From NCBI GenBank assembly GCA_036675815.1, contig JAKFEE010000021.1, positions 124,001 through 188,000 on the forward strand: a stretch of 64,000 nucleotides of DNA, in the 5' to 3' direction. Source of the stretch: JAKFEE01 sp036675815 (GTDB taxonomy: Bacteria > Pseudomonadota > Alphaproteobacteria > Rhodospirillales > Magnetospirillaceae). This document shows, one piece after another, positions 18,889 through 27,560 of this stretch. Under the pieces are notes generated by a model. That model was not told the origin of the DNA. It worked only from the letters and a program-made list of their open reading frames with translations, and did not search any database. The stretch's first letter is position 1; every line of letters begins with the position of its first letter. The translations under genes were made by a program, and so were the position numbers.

Positions 18889-19989
18889 GTGCCCGTCCCC
18901 TTGATCCAGCAGTTCCGCGTCGGCAGCTATCTGCTCAAGCAGCGGCTGCGCGGCAACAAGCGCTTCCCGCTGGTGCTGATGCTCGAGCCGCTGTTCCGCT
19001 GCAATCTCGCCTGCGCCGGCTGCGGCAAGATCTCGTACCCCGAACACATCCTCAACAAGCGGATGTCGGTGGAGGAATGCCTGGCGGCGGCCGAGGAATG
19101 CGGCGCCCCGATGGTGTCGATCCCCGGCGGCGAGCCGCTGCTGCACAAGGAAATCGAGCAGATCGTCACGGGACTGATTGCGCAGAAGCGGTTCGTCTAT
19201 CTGTGCACCAACGCCTTGCTGCTCGAGAAGAAGCTCGACCTGTTCCAGCCGTCGCCCTACCTCACCTTCTCGGTCCATCTCGACGGCGACCGCGAACACC
19301 ACGACCGCGCCGTCTGCCAACCCGGCACCTTCGACCGCGCCACCAGCGCCATTCGCGAAGCGGTGCGCCGCGGCTTCCGCGTCACCGTCAACTGCACCAT
19401 CTTCGACGGCGCCGAGCCGCAAGCGATGGCCGACTTCTTCGACTTCGCCATGAACGACCTCGAGGTCGAGGGCATCACCGTCTCGCCCGGCTATGCCTAC
19501 GAGAAGGCGCCCGACCAGACGCACTTCCTGTCGCGGCAGAAGTCCAAGCAGCTGTTCCGCGACATCTTCCGTCGCGGCAAGGGCCGCGGCTGGCGCTTCA
19601 ACCAGTCGTCGCTGTTCATCGACTTTCTCGCCGGCAACCAGGACTACCGCTGCCAGCCGTGGAGCATGCCGGCCCGCAACGTCTTCGGCTGGCAACGGCC
19701 CTGCTATCTCCTCGGCGAGGGCTATGTGGCGAGCTACCGCGAACTGCTCGATACCACCGACTGGGACAGCTACGGCACCGGCAATTACGAGAAGTGCGCC
19801 AACTGCATGGTGCATTGCGGCTACGAGGCCACCGCCGTCAACGACACCGTCTCGCATCCGGTGAAGGCGGCGCTGGTGGCGCTGCGCGGGCCGCGCACCG
19901 ACGGCGCCATGGCGCCCGAGATCGACCTGTCGCGCCAGCGCCCGGCCGAGCCGCTGCGGCCGCTGAGCAAGGCCGACGCCGCCGAATAG
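18889..19989 (+). CDS. hpnH: Adenosyl-hopene transferase HpnH (radical SAM)
   Basis: This 366-residue protein starts at GTG 18889, giving MPVPLIQQFRVGSYLLKQRL, the usual HpnH N-terminus. The radical SAM cluster cysteines are in CNLACAGC (CX3CX2C) within EPLFRCNLACAGCGKISYP, and SIPGGEPLLHKEI supplies the SAM-binding GGE. A C-terminal Cys group CANCMVHCGY follows. HpnH adds a 5'-deoxyadenosyl group to diploptene to make adenosylhopane, the first side-chain step of bacteriohopanepolyol synthesis. HpnG, encoded 18 kb away, acts next. It is divergent from hpnL. Confidence 0.95.
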   Translation: MPVPLIQQFRVGSYLLKQRLRGNKRFPLVLMLEPLFRCNLACAGCGKISYPEHILNKRMSVEECLAAAEECGAPMVSIPGGEPLLHKEIEQIVTGLIAQKRFVYLCTNALLLEKKLDLFQPSPYLTFSVHLDGDREHHDRAVCQPGTFDRATSAIREAVRRGFRVTVNCTIFDGAEPQAMADFFDFAMNDLEVEGITVSPGYAYEKAPDQTHFLSRQKSKQLFRDIFRRGKGRGWRFNQSSLFIDFLAGNQDYRCQPWSMPARNVFGWQRPCYLLGEGYVASYRELLDTTDWDSYGTGNYEKCANCMVHCGYEATAVNDTVSHPVKAALVALRGPRTDGAMAPEIDLSRQRPAEPLRPLSKADAAE

Positions 19990-20189
19990 GACGTGCGACG
20001 GCCGAAGTGCTGGCCCGATCGACCGGATGATGCCTGCCGGTAGAGCAAAAGCCTGGACCCTCCCCTACCCCGTGGGGCGGCGGCATCAGCCACTTTAAGC
20101 GCGCCCCTTATTCCGAGGAACTGCCCGCCAAACGTGTCCTCTCGCCTAGAATGGCGCCTTCCCAGACATGGGCAGGAAGAGAGGCAGCC

Positions 20190-20684
20190 ATGCGAAACCT
20201 GATCGGTGCGACGTTCCTCGCTGTCGGCCTCGCCGCCGGGGCCGGCGCCTTTGCTGCGGACACGCCAGACGTCGAGGCGACTCTCGACGACATCCGGCAG
20301 ACCTTCGGCGTCGTGCCGAGCTTCGCCAAGAACTTCCCGGAGGCCGGCCTGCCTGCGGCCTGGGCCGAGATGAAGGCGGTCCGCCTCAGCCCCGACACCG
20401 CGCTGTCGGGCAAGGAGAAGGAACTGATCGGGCTGGCCGTCGCCGCGCAGATCCCGTGCGACTACTGCGTGCACTTCCATACCGAAGCGGCCAAGCTGCA
20501 CGGCGCCACCGAGGCGGAGATCAAGGAGGCGATCGCGATCGCGGCCATCACCCGGCACTGGAGCACGGTCCTGAACGGCGCGCAGCTCGACAGGGAAGAT
20601 TTCCGCAAGGAGGCCGCTGCCATCCTGGACCACGTACGGGCCAAGCAGACCGCCGCCGCGCCCAAGCAGGACAAGCCCGACTGA
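20190..20684 (+). CDS. Exported AhpD-like/carboxymuconolactone-decarboxylase-family protein
   Basis: This 164-residue protein begins with a clear signal peptide (MRNLIGATFLAVGLAAGAGAFA, cleavage near AFA-AD). The AhpD-type core follows, with redox motif IPCDYCVHFHTEAAKL and its conserved His three residues after the second Cys, and TRHWSTVLNG near the end. Family members are trimeric or hexameric peroxidase-related proteins. The gene is followed after 37 nt by a close paralogue without a signal peptide, so the same fold would act both outside and inside the cytoplasmic membrane. GAGAGGC precedes the start. Confidence 0.82.
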   Translation: MRNLIGATFLAVGLAAGAGAFAADTPDVEATLDDIRQTFGVVPSFAKNFPEAGLPAAWAEMKAVRLSPDTALSGKEKELIGLAVAAQIPCDYCVHFHTEAAKLHGATEAEIKEAIAIAAITRHWSTVLNGAQLDREDFRKEAAAILDHVRAKQTAAAPKQDKPD

Positions 20685-20721
20685 GCGGGGCGCTGCATGC
20701 AGCGAACCAGGGGAGGGAGCC

Positions 20722-21165
20722 ATGAATGAACAGACCCGTACGAACGCCCCCAATATCGAGGCGACGCTCGACGACATCAGGCAGACCCTCGGCATCGTGC
20801 CGAGCTTCGCCAAGCACTTTCCGGAGGCCGGCCTGCCGGCGGCCTGGGCCGAGATGAAGGCAATCCGCTTCAGCCCCGATACCGAGCTGTCGGGGAAGGA
20901 GAAGGAACTGATCGGGCTGGCCGTCGCATCGCAGATTCCTTGCGACTTGTGCGTGCATTTCCACACCGAGGCGGCCAAGCTGAACGGCGCCACCGAGGGC
21001 GAGGTCAAGGAGGCGATCGCGGTCGCCGCCCTCACCCGGCATTGGAGCACGGTCCTGAACGGTGCGCAGATCGACGGGCAGATATTCCGGCAGGAGGCCG
21101 CCGCCATCCTGGAGCACGTGCGGGCCAAGCGGGCCGCCGCGGCGCCCAAGCAGGATGGGCCTTAG
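20722..21165 (+). CDS. Cytoplasmic AhpD-like/carboxymuconolactone-decarboxylase-family protein
   Basis: This 147-residue protein is a tandem paralogue of the preceding gene. Most positions from IEATLDDIRQTLGIVPSFAK onward are identical, and the motif IPCDLCVHFHTEAAKLNGATE keeps both cysteines and the His. The N-terminus is MNEQTRTNAPN instead of a signal peptide. A GGGGAGGGAGCC tract precedes the ATG. Expression with its partner is likely. The physiological electron donor and substrate are not known. Confidence 0.82.
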   Translation: MNEQTRTNAPNIEATLDDIRQTLGIVPSFAKHFPEAGLPAAWAEMKAIRFSPDTELSGKEKELIGLAVASQIPCDLCVHFHTEAAKLNGATEGEVKEAIAVAALTRHWSTVLNGAQIDGQIFRQEAAAILEHVRAKRAAAAPKQDGP

Positions 21166-21277
21166 CCTGGCTTGGCCATATGCGACGCCCCTGTCGTCAT
21201 TGCCGGGGTGACGCGGAGACGGGCTGCGACTTCTTTAGTCGGTCATCGGCCTAGATCAGCCTCATCCAAGCGCTTGC

Positions 21278-21688
21278 TCACTGCTGAGCGGGTGGATAAG
21301 CCGGGCCAAGCACCGCGGTGCTGGCGCCGGCCCGGCCATCGCTCGTGATCTTCGCGTCCCTGGTGACAAGCAGCAGCCCTTCGACGCGGGCTTGGGCGAT
21401 CAGTATGCGGTCGAACGGGTCGCGGTGGATCGGCGGCAGGCCGATAACCCCTTGGCAATGGCTGGGCAGGAGCGGCAGCAGCTCTATACCATGTGGTAAC
21501 GTGAACAGGCGCGGATCGTTGTCGATGCGCCCCAGGCTGACCAGCAGAGCAATCTCCCAATAGCTGACCACGCTGACCGTCCGACGTGGCGCGACATCGA
21601 TGAGCGTGCGCTCTTGTCTCGTCAGCTTGTCGGGCTCGATGCGCATCCAAAGGAAGATGTGGGTGTCGAGGAGCAGGGCCTTCGACAT
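21278..21688 (-). CDS. vapC: PIN-domain toxin, VapC-like
   Basis: This 136-residue PIN ribonuclease has the acidic active-site residues: Asp in LLLDTHIFLW (about residue 8), Glu in VVSYWEIALL, Asp in HRDPFDRILIAQA and Asp in LLVTRDAKI. VapC toxins cleave tRNA or rRNA under Mg2+ and are normally blocked by a cognate antitoxin encoded just upstream. The ATG overlaps the stop of the upstream frame in TAATG, as in intact modules, but that frame keeps only the antitoxin C-terminus. The C-terminal tail after the last Asp is proline/alanine-rich. Confidence 0.8.
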   Translation of the reverse strand: MSKALLLDTHIFLWMRIEPDKLTRQERTLIDVAPRRTVSVVSYWEIALLVSLGRIDNDPRLFTLPHGIELLPLLPSHCQGVIGLPPIHRDPFDRILIAQARVEGLLLVTRDAKITSDGRAGASTAVLGPAYPPAQQ

Positions 21689-21831
21689 TACCGCCCCATG
21701 AAGTCGTCGACGACGTTGTCGGGCAACGAGAGGTCGTCGCTGATCCGGAGACCCGCTAGGTCGCCGTAGGCGACAGACTGCTCAACCAGCGCCGTGATCC
21801 GGGCTACCGGCTTGCCGTTGGGCGCTCCTGC
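21688..21831 (-). pseudogene. Remnant of Phd/YefM-type antitoxin, N-terminus lost
   Basis: The frame ends NGKPVARITALVEQSVAYGD then LRISDDLSLPDNVVDDFMGR, which matches the second half of Phd-type antitoxins (NGKPVARL box and toxin-binding tail). The DNA-binding N-terminal half is missing. Upstream the frame runs straight into the 3' end of the rlu gene (stop at 21864) and has no usable start codon. The deletion junction lies between about 21820 and 21863. Confidence 0.6.
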
Positions 21832-21863
21832 GATTCCCGAACAAGCGCGGCCGGCGTCTGGAC

Positions 21864-22535
21864 CTATGCGCGATCGCCGCAGGCGCGCAGGTATTCCCGC
21901 ATGTGCGGCGGCACCGGCGCCGTGACCGTGATCGTCGGCTTCTTCGGGTAGAGCGGCAGGCCGATGGCGCGCGAATGCAGGTGCATGGCCCCCGCCGGTC
22001 CGCCGTATTGCGGATCGCCGAGCAGCGGACAGCCGATGGCGGCGCAATGGACGCGGATCTGGTGGGTGCGCCCGGTCTGCGGCCGCAGTTCCAGCCAGCT
22101 GATGCCGTCGCCCCGCCCCAGGACCCGGTAATGCGTCTGTGCCGCCTGCCCGCCGGAGTCGACCACCATGCGCCAGCCGGTGGCCTTGGTGGACACCTTC
22201 TTCAGCGGCAGATCGATCACGCCTTCCGCGGCCGGCGGCGCCCCCCGCACCACCGCCCAGTAGACCTTCTCGACCTGTCCCTGGCTGAACAACCGCCCCA
22301 GTCGGCGCAGCGCCTTGGGATGGCGGCCGAGCACGAGGCAGCCGGAGGTATCGCGATCGAGACGATGCGCCAGGAACGGCGGCTTGGGCAGGCCGAAGCG
22401 CAAGTGATCGAAATGGCGCTCGAGCGTGTCGCCGCCGCCCGGCCCGGCATGCACGGGCAAGCCCGCCGGCTTGTCGATCACCAGCATCAGTCCGTCGCGG
22501 TAGAGCACGCGACCGAGCAGTTCCTCCGGTGTCAC
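21864..22535 (-). CDS. RluA-family pseudouridine synthase
   Basis: This 223-residue protein starts at GTG 22535, sharing GTGA with the hpnE stop. The catalytic segment HRLDRDTSGCLVLGR (Asp in LDRDTSG) is intact, as are LVIDKPAGLPVH near the start and RPQTGRTHQIRVHCAAIGCPLLGD. No S4 domain is present, as in RluA/TruC-type enzymes that modify rRNA or tRNA uridines. The exact target base cannot be read. It is the last gene of the hpnM-B-C-dxs-D-E line, where it probably rides on the hopanoid transcript without a known functional link. Confidence 0.9.
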   Translation of the reverse strand: MTPEELLGRVLYRDGLMLVIDKPAGLPVHAGPGGGDTLERHFDHLRFGLPKPPFLAHRLDRDTSGCLVLGRHPKALRRLGRLFSQGQVEKVYWAVVRGAPPAAEGVIDLPLKKVSTKATGWRMVVDSGGQAAQTHYRVLGRGDGISWLELRPQTGRTHQIRVHCAAIGCPLLGDPQYGGPAGAMHLHSRAIGLPLYPKKPTITVTAPVPPHMREYLRACGDRA

Positions 22536-23788
22536 GCCGGCCGCCCCCAAACCAGGTTCGCCGCCTGGCGGCCCGAACGGATGGCGCCCTCGATGGTCGC
22601 CGGCAGCCCGGTATCGATCCAGTCGCCGGCGAGGAACAGATTGGCGAGCGTCGTGCGGGCCGATGGGCGCAGGGCCACCTGTTGCGGGGTCTGGGCGATG
22701 GTGGCGCGCTTTTCCTTGATGATGCGCCATGGCGGTAACGGCTTTTCGCCAAGCTGGAGGCAGCGGCGCACGTCGTCCCACAGCACCGCGGCGATCGTCT
22801 CGTTGGCCCGCTCGGCCAGGGCGTCGGCGGCGCTGACCGTCACCGAGACGATGTCGCCGCGCAGAAACAGCCACTGCGCCACCCCGCCGACCACGCCGAT
22901 CAACCGCGGCGCCGCCGGCGACGTCACCGGCCGCTCGAACCGGAAATGGCCGTTGACGATGGCGCGGAACTGGGTGGGAACGCGAAGCCCCGGCAGCAGT
23001 TGCGCCGCTGCCGCGGGCGGCACCGCCAGCACCACGGCATCATCCCCGGCAAGTTCGATGCGCGCGCCGTCGAAGGCCAGGGCGACGGCGCGCCCGTCGC
23101 GGCGTTCGATGGCCTTCAAGCGACGCCCGAAACACACTTCGGCGCCGTTGCCGCGCAGCCAGGCGATGCCGGGGTCGACCAGCGCCTCGGACAGGCCGCA
23201 CCGCGCGATCAGCGGCCGGCAGGCCGCCGCGCCGGCCAGGAAGGTCTCGACCATCACCGGCCACAGCAGGCCGGCATCGGCCTCATCGGCGGCGGTGTTG
23301 AGCACGCCGAGCGCCAATGGCTCCCAGAACCGCCGCCACGCCACGGTTTCCGGCCGAAACACGCGGGCCACCGCCACGCCGTCTGCTTTCTTCAGCCGAA
23401 GCGCCGCCAGGTAGTCGGCGATACGGCTGCCCGGCACGCGCCGCGATGGCACCAACAACCACCAGGGCAGGCGTCCGCCATTGGGCCGGAGCGTCCACCG
23501 CTCGCCGGTCGCCAGGTCGACAAAGGGGAAGGAGGTGCTGGGCGCGGCATAAAGGCCGTCCACCGCGCCGATGGTGTCGAGATAGCCGCGCATGGCCCAG
23601 TTGCCGGACAGCAGCAGGTGATTGCCGCTGTCGATGCGCCGGTCGAGGGTGGCGTCGTGAAACGAGCGGCAGCGGCCGCCGCCGTGCAGGGCCGCTTCGT
23701 GGACGGCCGGCACCACGCCGCGGCGCGCCAGCTCGACGGCACAGGCCAAGCCGGCGACGCCGGCGCCAATGACATGAATTCTTCGCAT
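22532..23788 (-). CDS. hpnE: Hydroxysqualene dehydroxylase / squalene-forming flavoprotein HpnE
   Basis: This 418-residue FAD enzyme has a dinucleotide-binding N-terminus MRRIHVIGAGVAGLACAVEL and the phytoene-desaturase-like GGRCRSF segment. A C-terminal FLAGDWIDTGLPATIEGAIRSG motif closes the FAD domain. HpnE reduces hydroxysqualene, made by HpnD and HpnC, to squalene. It is 30 nt after hpnD and overlaps the rlu start. The whole HpnC/D/E route is present in this operon, so squalene is made without eukaryote-type squalene synthase. Confidence 0.93.
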   Translation of the reverse strand: MRRIHVIGAGVAGLACAVELARRGVVPAVHEAALHGGGRCRSFHDATLDRRIDSGNHLLLSGNWAMRGYLDTIGAVDGLYAAPSTSFPFVDLATGERWTLRPNGGRLPWWLLVPSRRVPGSRIADYLAALRLKKADGVAVARVFRPETVAWRRFWEPLALGVLNTAADEADAGLLWPVMVETFLAGAAACRPLIARCGLSEALVDPGIAWLRGNGAEVCFGRRLKAIERRDGRAVALAFDGARIELAGDDAVVLAVPPAAAAQLLPGLRVPTQFRAIVNGHFRFERPVTSPAAPRLIGVVGGVAQWLFLRGDIVSVTVSAADALAERANETIAAVLWDDVRRCLQLGEKPLPPWRIIKEKRATIAQTPQQVALRPSARTTLANLFLAGDWIDTGLPATIEGAIRSGRQAANLVWGRPA

Positions 23789-23818
23789 CCCGATGCGCCT
23801 TAGCGGATCGCGCGCACT

Positions 23819-24667
23819 CTACAGCACGCCATGGCGCAGGACGATCCACAGCTTGGTCAGTGTCGGGACGCTGACACGTTCGGTGGGGCGGTTCCAGCCA
23901 CGTTTCTCCAGCCGACGGAAAATGGCCCGGTACGCCTCCATCATCAGCCGCGCCGGTTTCATCGCCTTGGGCGCGCACTGATCCATGAGGCTGTCGGCGG
24001 CACGGTACTGATGCTCGGTCAGGATCGCCAGGTCGTGGCACACGCCGGCCAGCCCCGCGTGGGCCAGCACCTCGCGCGGTTTCCGAGTCGCGATGCCGTG
24101 CTTGTCGAGCAGTTCGTGCGGCAGGTAGAGGCGGTTGCGTGCCGCATCCTCGGCGATGTCGCGTAGGATGTTGGTCAGTTGCAGCGCCTCGCCCTGCGCC
24201 ACGGCCAAACGCTTAGCCGCTTCCGAGGTGTCGCCGAACACCGGCAACGACAGCATGCCGACGGCACCGGCGACGCGCCGGCAATAGAGCTTGATCTGAT
24301 CGAGGCTCATGCCGGGAATGGCGTCGGCGGCATCCGTCTCCATACCGTCGATCAGCGCCAGAAATTCCGCCTTGGGCAGGTCGAAACGTTGCACCGGGGC
24401 AAGCAGCGCCTGGGTGATGGGCCGCGTCGGCCGCCCGGCGTAGAGGGCGTCGATTTCCTGGCGCCACGCCATCAGGGCGGAACGCTTCTCCGCCTCGGCG
24501 GCGCTGCCGTCGGCGATGTCGTCGACCTCGCGGCAGAAGGCGTAGATGGCGAACATCGCGTCGCGCCGATCGGGCGGCAATACGCGCATTCCCCAATAGA
24601 ACGAGGTGTTGGAGCGCACCACGACCTGCCGGACGTGTTCGAGGGAGGTGCCGCCGTCGGCCGTCAT
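23819..24667 (-). CDS. hpnD: Presqualene diphosphate synthase HpnD
   Basis: The chosen ATG at 24667 gives 282 residues; an upstream extension to 24757 would overlap dxs and is not family-like. It is a trans-isoprenyl-type synthase with the first Asp-rich motif FCREVDDIADG near residue 45 and the second DIAEDAARNRLYLP near residue 155. It condenses two farnesyl diphosphates to presqualene diphosphate. It is a paralogue of hpnC in the same operon and starts 16 nt after the dxs stop. Confidence 0.93.
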   Translation of the reverse strand: MTADGGTSLEHVRQVVVRSNTSFYWGMRVLPPDRRDAMFAIYAFCREVDDIADGSAAEAEKRSALMAWRQEIDALYAGRPTRPITQALLAPVQRFDLPKAEFLALIDGMETDAADAIPGMSLDQIKLYCRRVAGAVGMLSLPVFGDTSEAAKRLAVAQGEALQLTNILRDIAEDAARNRLYLPHELLDKHGIATRKPREVLAHAGLAGVCHDLAILTEHQYRAADSLMDQCAPKAMKPARLMMEAYRAIFRRLEKRGWNRPTERVSVPTLTKLWIVLRHGVL

Positions 24668-24683
24668 CGAGGCTGCAGTCACG

Positions 24684-26600
24684 TCAGGCACTGGCCGGTT
24701 GGCGGAGGACGTCGCGGCCGAGAGCGGCAAGCACGGCGTCGACGACATGACGGGCACTCAGCCCGGCCGCGGCGTATTGCCGTTCGCCGGTGTCGTGCTC
24801 GATGAAGCGGTCGGGCAAGGTCAGCGGCCGGAACTTCAGGCCGCGGTCAAACAGCCCCTGCCATGCCAGCAGCTGTGCCACCTGCGCCGAGAAGCCGCCG
24901 ACGGCGCCCTCCTCGATGGTGATCAGCACCTCATGCTCGCGGGCCAGCCGCAAGATCAGCTCGCCATCGAGCGGCTTGGCGAAACGGGCGTCGGCAACCG
25001 TCGCTGGCAGCCCGCGCGCCGCCAACTCGTCGGCGGCGATCAGGCACTCGGCCAGGCGGGTGCCCAGCGACAGCAGCGCCACCTTGCCGCCCTCGCGCAC
25101 GACACGGCCCCTGCCGATTTCCAGCACCTCGCCGCGATCGGGCAACGGCAGGCCCACCCCTTCGCCGCGCGGGTAGCGGAAGGCGATGGGGCCGGCGTCG
25201 TGGGCGGCGGCGGTGGCCACCATATGCATCAGTTCGACCTCGTCGGCAGCGGCCATCAGCACCATGTCGGGGACGCAGCCGAGATAGGCCAGATCGAAGG
25301 CCCCGGCATGCGTGGCGCCATCGGCGCCGACCAGCCCGGCGCGGTCGATGGCGAAGCGCACCGGCAGCTTCTGCAAGGCCACGTCGTGCACGATCTGGTC
25401 ATAGGCCCGCTGCAGGAAGGTCGAATAGATGGCGGCAAAGGGCTTCATGCCCTCGGCGGCAAGACTGGCGGCGAAGGTGACCGCGTGCTGCTCGGCGATG
25501 CCGACGTCGAAGAAACGGTCGGGGAAGCGCTGCGCGAACCGGTCGAGGCCGGTGCCCGAGGGCATGGCGGCGGTGATGGCGACGACGCGCGGGTCGGCCT
25601 CGGCCTCGGCAATGATCGAACGGGCGAAGACACCGGTGTAGCTGGGCGCCTTGGCGGCCGATTTCTTCAAGGCGCCGGTGCACACGTCGAACTGGCCGAC
25701 GCCATGGTATTTGTCGGCGGCCTGCTCGGCCGGCGGATAGCCCTTGCCCTTCTGGGTGACGACATGGACGAGCACCGGTTTGTCGTCGCGGTAGTCGCGC
25801 AGGTTGACCAGCACCGGGATCAGGTGGTCGATGTTGTGCCCGTCGACCGGCCCGACGTAGTAGAAGCCGAGTTCCTCGAACAAGGTGCCGCCGGTGACCA
25901 TGCCGCGGGCATAGCCCTCCAGCCGCTGCATCGCCCGTTCCAGCGATTGCGGCAGGCGCTTGGCGATGTCGGCGCCGATGCTGCGCAGCGAGTGATAGGA
26001 CTTCGACGACAGCAGCCGCGACAGGTAGTCCGACAGCGCCCCCACCGGCGGCGCGATCGACATGTCGTTGTCGTTGAGGACGACGATCAGCCGCGAGCCC
26101 AGCGACCCGGCGTTGTTCATCGCCTCGTAGATCATGCCGCCGCTCATGGCGCCGTCGCCGACGACGCAGATGACGTTGCGATCGTCTCCCCTGAGGTCGC
26201 GCGCCACCGCCATGCCCAGGCCGGCCGAGATGCTGGTGCCGCTGTGCCCCGCCCCGAAGGGGTCGTATTCGCTTTCGGCGCGATTGGTGAAGCCGGCGAG
26301 GCCGCCGCCCTGGCGCAACGTCGGCATACGCTCGCGACGGCCCGTCAGCATCTTGTGGGCGTAGCACTGGTGGCCGACGTCCCAGATCAGGCGATCATGG
26401 GGGGTGTCGAACACATAGTGGATGGCGAGCGTCAGCTCGACGACACCGAGGCTGGCGCCGAGATGGCCGCCGGTCTTGGAGACCACCTCGATGATCTCCT
26501 GCCGCAGTTCCTCGGCAAGGGTCGGCAGTTGCTCGGGCGACAGCCGACGCAAGTCCTGAGGCAGTGAGACATTGTCCAGAAGACGGGTGCTGCGGCTCAC
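24684..26600 (-). CDS. dxs: 1-deoxy-D-xylulose-5-phosphate synthase
   Basis: The GTG at 26600 is chosen because AAGGGA lies 6-7 nt upstream; it gives 638 residues. A GTG at 26621 lacks a ribosome site. The enzyme joins pyruvate and glyceraldehyde-3-phosphate with thiamine diphosphate, the entry to the DXP isoprenoid route. Visible are KTGGHLGASLGVVELT, DVGHQCYAHK, AGHSGTSISAGLG, the thiamine-binding GDGAMSGGMIYEAMNNAG, and DRAGLVGADGATHAG in the transketolase domain. Its place between hpnC and hpnD ties precursor supply to squalene demand. A 102-nt gap separates it from hpnC. Confidence 0.96.
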   Translation of the reverse strand: MSRSTRLLDNVSLPQDLRRLSPEQLPTLAEELRQEIIEVVSKTGGHLGASLGVVELTLAIHYVFDTPHDRLIWDVGHQCYAHKMLTGRRERMPTLRQGGGLAGFTNRAESEYDPFGAGHSGTSISAGLGMAVARDLRGDDRNVICVVGDGAMSGGMIYEAMNNAGSLGSRLIVVLNDNDMSIAPPVGALSDYLSRLLSSKSYHSLRSIGADIAKRLPQSLERAMQRLEGYARGMVTGGTLFEELGFYYVGPVDGHNIDHLIPVLVNLRDYRDDKPVLVHVVTQKGKGYPPAEQAADKYHGVGQFDVCTGALKKSAAKAPSYTGVFARSIIAEAEADPRVVAITAAMPSGTGLDRFAQRFPDRFFDVGIAEQHAVTFAASLAAEGMKPFAAIYSTFLQRAYDQIVHDVALQKLPVRFAIDRAGLVGADGATHAGAFDLAYLGCVPDMVLMAAADEVELMHMVATAAAHDAGPIAFRYPRGEGVGLPLPDRGEVLEIGRGRVVREGGKVALLSLGTRLAECLIAADELAARGLPATVADARFAKPLDGELILRLAREHEVLITIEEGAVGGFSAQVAQLLAWQGLFDRGLKFRPLTLPDRFIEHDTGERQYAAAGLSARHVVDAVLAALGRDVLRQPASA

Positions 26601-26702
26601 TCTTTTTCCCTTCGTCGCCACGTCGACCGATGACGATGGCAGCTACGGCGCGGTGTGTTTGGCGCGCCGACGTTAGCCCATCGCGCAAGGGCGCGCCAAG
26701 CC

Positions 26703-27560
26703 TTATCCGGCCCATCTCCGCCAGACGCCCCGCAGTCCGCAAACGGCGAAGTCCCATTTGGTCAGGCCGACGCGCCCCGCAATGGGATCGCCGCGCCGCA
26801 ACCGAGCCGACAGCCGCTCGGCCAGGGTGAAGATCACGCCCGATTCCATCGCCAAATGGCGGCTTTTCAGGCGCCGAGGCAGCGGCCGGGCCCGCGCCAG
26901 AAGCTCGTCGACACCATCGAGGCAGCGATCGAGGAGCTTGCGCATCCCGGGACGGGCAGCGGCCAGGGACAGATCGCCGATGCCGGTCGCGAACTCGTCC
27001 ATCCAGTCGGCCGGCAGGTAGACCCGGTCGAGGCTGCGGTGATCCTTCTGGCAGTCCTGCAGGTGGTTGAGGACTTGCAGGGCGTCGCACAGCGGATCCG
27101 AGGCGGCATAATCGGCGGCCGCTTCGCCGTGCAGGTCGAGCAGATAGCGGCCGACCGGCGACGCCGACAGCCGACAATAGGCCATCAGGTCGCCCCAGTC
27201 GGCATAGCGGTTCTTCACCGCATCCTGCTTGAAGGCGGCCAGCAGATCGCGGCAGTGCCGGGAGGTGACGCCGGTCTGCTCGAGGCTGCGGCGGATGCGA
27301 ACGGCCTTGCCCAAGGCCGGATCGTCGAGCCCGTGACCATCGAAGACACCGTCGAGGGCGTCGAGGCGGCGCAGCTTGTCGTCGGGCGACAGCGCGGAAT
27401 CGTCGGCGATGTCATCGGCGGCGCGGGCAAAGTCATAGAAGATCGCCACATGCGGCCGAAGCCTGGCCGGCAGCAGGAACGACCCCACCGGAAAATTCTC
27501 GTCCGCCGCACCCTTGCCGGACGCGGCCTCGATGGCCGCGATGGTGGCCGCATCGCTCAT
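26703..27560 (-). CDS. hpnC: Squalene synthase-like HpnC (hydroxysqualene synthase)
   Basis: This 285-residue protein converts presqualene diphosphate to hydroxysqualene. It contains the Asp-rich motifs FYDFARAADDIADD near residue 45 and LNHLQDCQKDHRSLDRVYLP near residue 170. The start overlaps the hpnB stop in ATGA (27560-27557), so the longer frame from 27623 is rejected. The N-terminal AADENFPVGSFLLP is characteristic of HpnC. Confidence 0.93.
   Translation of the reverse strand: MSDAATIAAIEAASGKGAADENFPVGSFLLPARLRPHVAIFYDFARAADDIADDSALSPDDKLRRLDALDGVFDGHGLDDPALGKAVRIRRSLEQTGVTSRHCRDLLAAFKQDAVKNRYADWGDLMAYCRLSASPVGRYLLDLHGEAAADYAASDPLCDALQVLNHLQDCQKDHRSLDRVYLPADWMDEFATGIGDLSLAAARPGMRKLLDRCLDGVDELLARARPLPRRLKSRHLAMESGVIFTLAERLSARLRRGDPIAGRVGLTKWDFAVCGLRGVWRRWAG

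Noticed and set aside
18901..18914. TTGATCCAG match at hpnH and a similar word near 57701
   Set aside because: Both lie inside coding sequence and lack the TTAG right half, so they look like chance codon matches.
24606..26567. 653-codon plus-strand frame opposite dxs
   Set aside because: It is a shadow of dxs and hpnD in a GC-rich genome; the minus strand gives complete, motif-bearing enzymes.
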